Shown: piece by piece, positions 63,895 to 64,000 of the stretch
Numbering within the stretch: the stretch's first letter is position 1
Layout: the number at the start of each line of letters is the position of its first letter
NCBI GenBank assembly: GCA_946188395.1
Contig: CAMHUU010000009.1
Span: 18,980 to 82,979, forward strand
DNA from: an uncultured Prevotellaceae bacterium
GTDB taxonomy: Bacteria > Bacteroidota > Bacteroidia > Bacteroidales > Bacteroidaceae
Reading direction: 5' to 3'
Length of the DNA: 64,000 nucleotides
The notes under the pieces: generated by a model
The model's input: the letters and a program-made list of their open reading frames with translations, nothing else
The model's database searches: none
What the model was told of the DNA's origin: nothing
Program-made: the position numbers and the translations under genes

Positions 63895-64000
63895 GGCTCC
63901 AATGACCAGCCGAACACCTTCAAGTTCTCCTTCAGGGCATAGGCCATGATGCTCTTGCGCTTGTAGGCTTCGGTGCCGCTCTTGAACTTGGGCTGCTGCT
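63837..64000 (-). CDS. Hypothetical protein, C-terminal fragment running off window end
   Basis: Reverse strand open to edge: QQPKFKSGTEAYKRKSIMAYALKENLKVFGWSLEPMSKIRRSKKPVEPDMFTM*. Confidence 0.45.
   Translation of the reverse strand, partial: QQPKFKSGTEAYKRKSIMAYALKENLKVFGWSLEPMSKIRRSKKPVEPDMFTM

Overview
64-kb chromosomal window from a Bacteroidetes (Prevotella/Bacteroidales-like) genome. Support for this: -7 boxes of the TAnnTTTG type, 7TM-HD phosphodiesterase, Omp28/T9SS-style tails, and lipoproteins ending ..CS/C-SSDDD. It contains about 39 credible genes plus a tRNA-Asn. Main blocks: (1) 5'-truncated TonB receptor with cobalamin riboswitch; (2) a >10-kb ORF for a giant LamG/FN3 surface protein with an AraC-sensor-like membrane domain fused at its N-terminus, divergent from an AraC-family membrane regulator enclosed by a perfect 26-bp inverted repeat; (3) S8 peptidase; (4) riboswitch-controlled TonB receptor + CbiK-like chelatase lipoprotein + TonB receptor; (5) a compact HprK-like kinase / S26 peptidase / PqqD-like / ABC exporter cluster (RiPP-type maturation logic, no visible precursor); (6) priA, TlpA-like, DUF6029-like, two Omp28-like genes, FadL/OmpP1, 7TM-HD, gltX, waaA, gamma-CA, AGCS symporter, S41 peptidase, Sir2, two FKBPs, rbfA, lolC/E; (7) three tandem LTA-synthase-like sulfatases with msbA and miaB; (8) DUF3737-like, PatB/MalY, OPT transporter, tRNA-Asn and a degenerate region. 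The most unusual signal is pervasive: more than 25 short arrays of degenerate, mostly 7-nt, tandem words (STRR-like), belonging to recurring word families. They lie between genes, inside promoters, inside a riboswitch, and in frame inside housekeeping genes (priA, waaA, miaB, msbA, malY-like, sulfatases), apparently with stop-codon-avoiding variants or orientations. Palindromic elements are also inserted in frame in coding regions. All family calls are from reading the sequence; no search was run.
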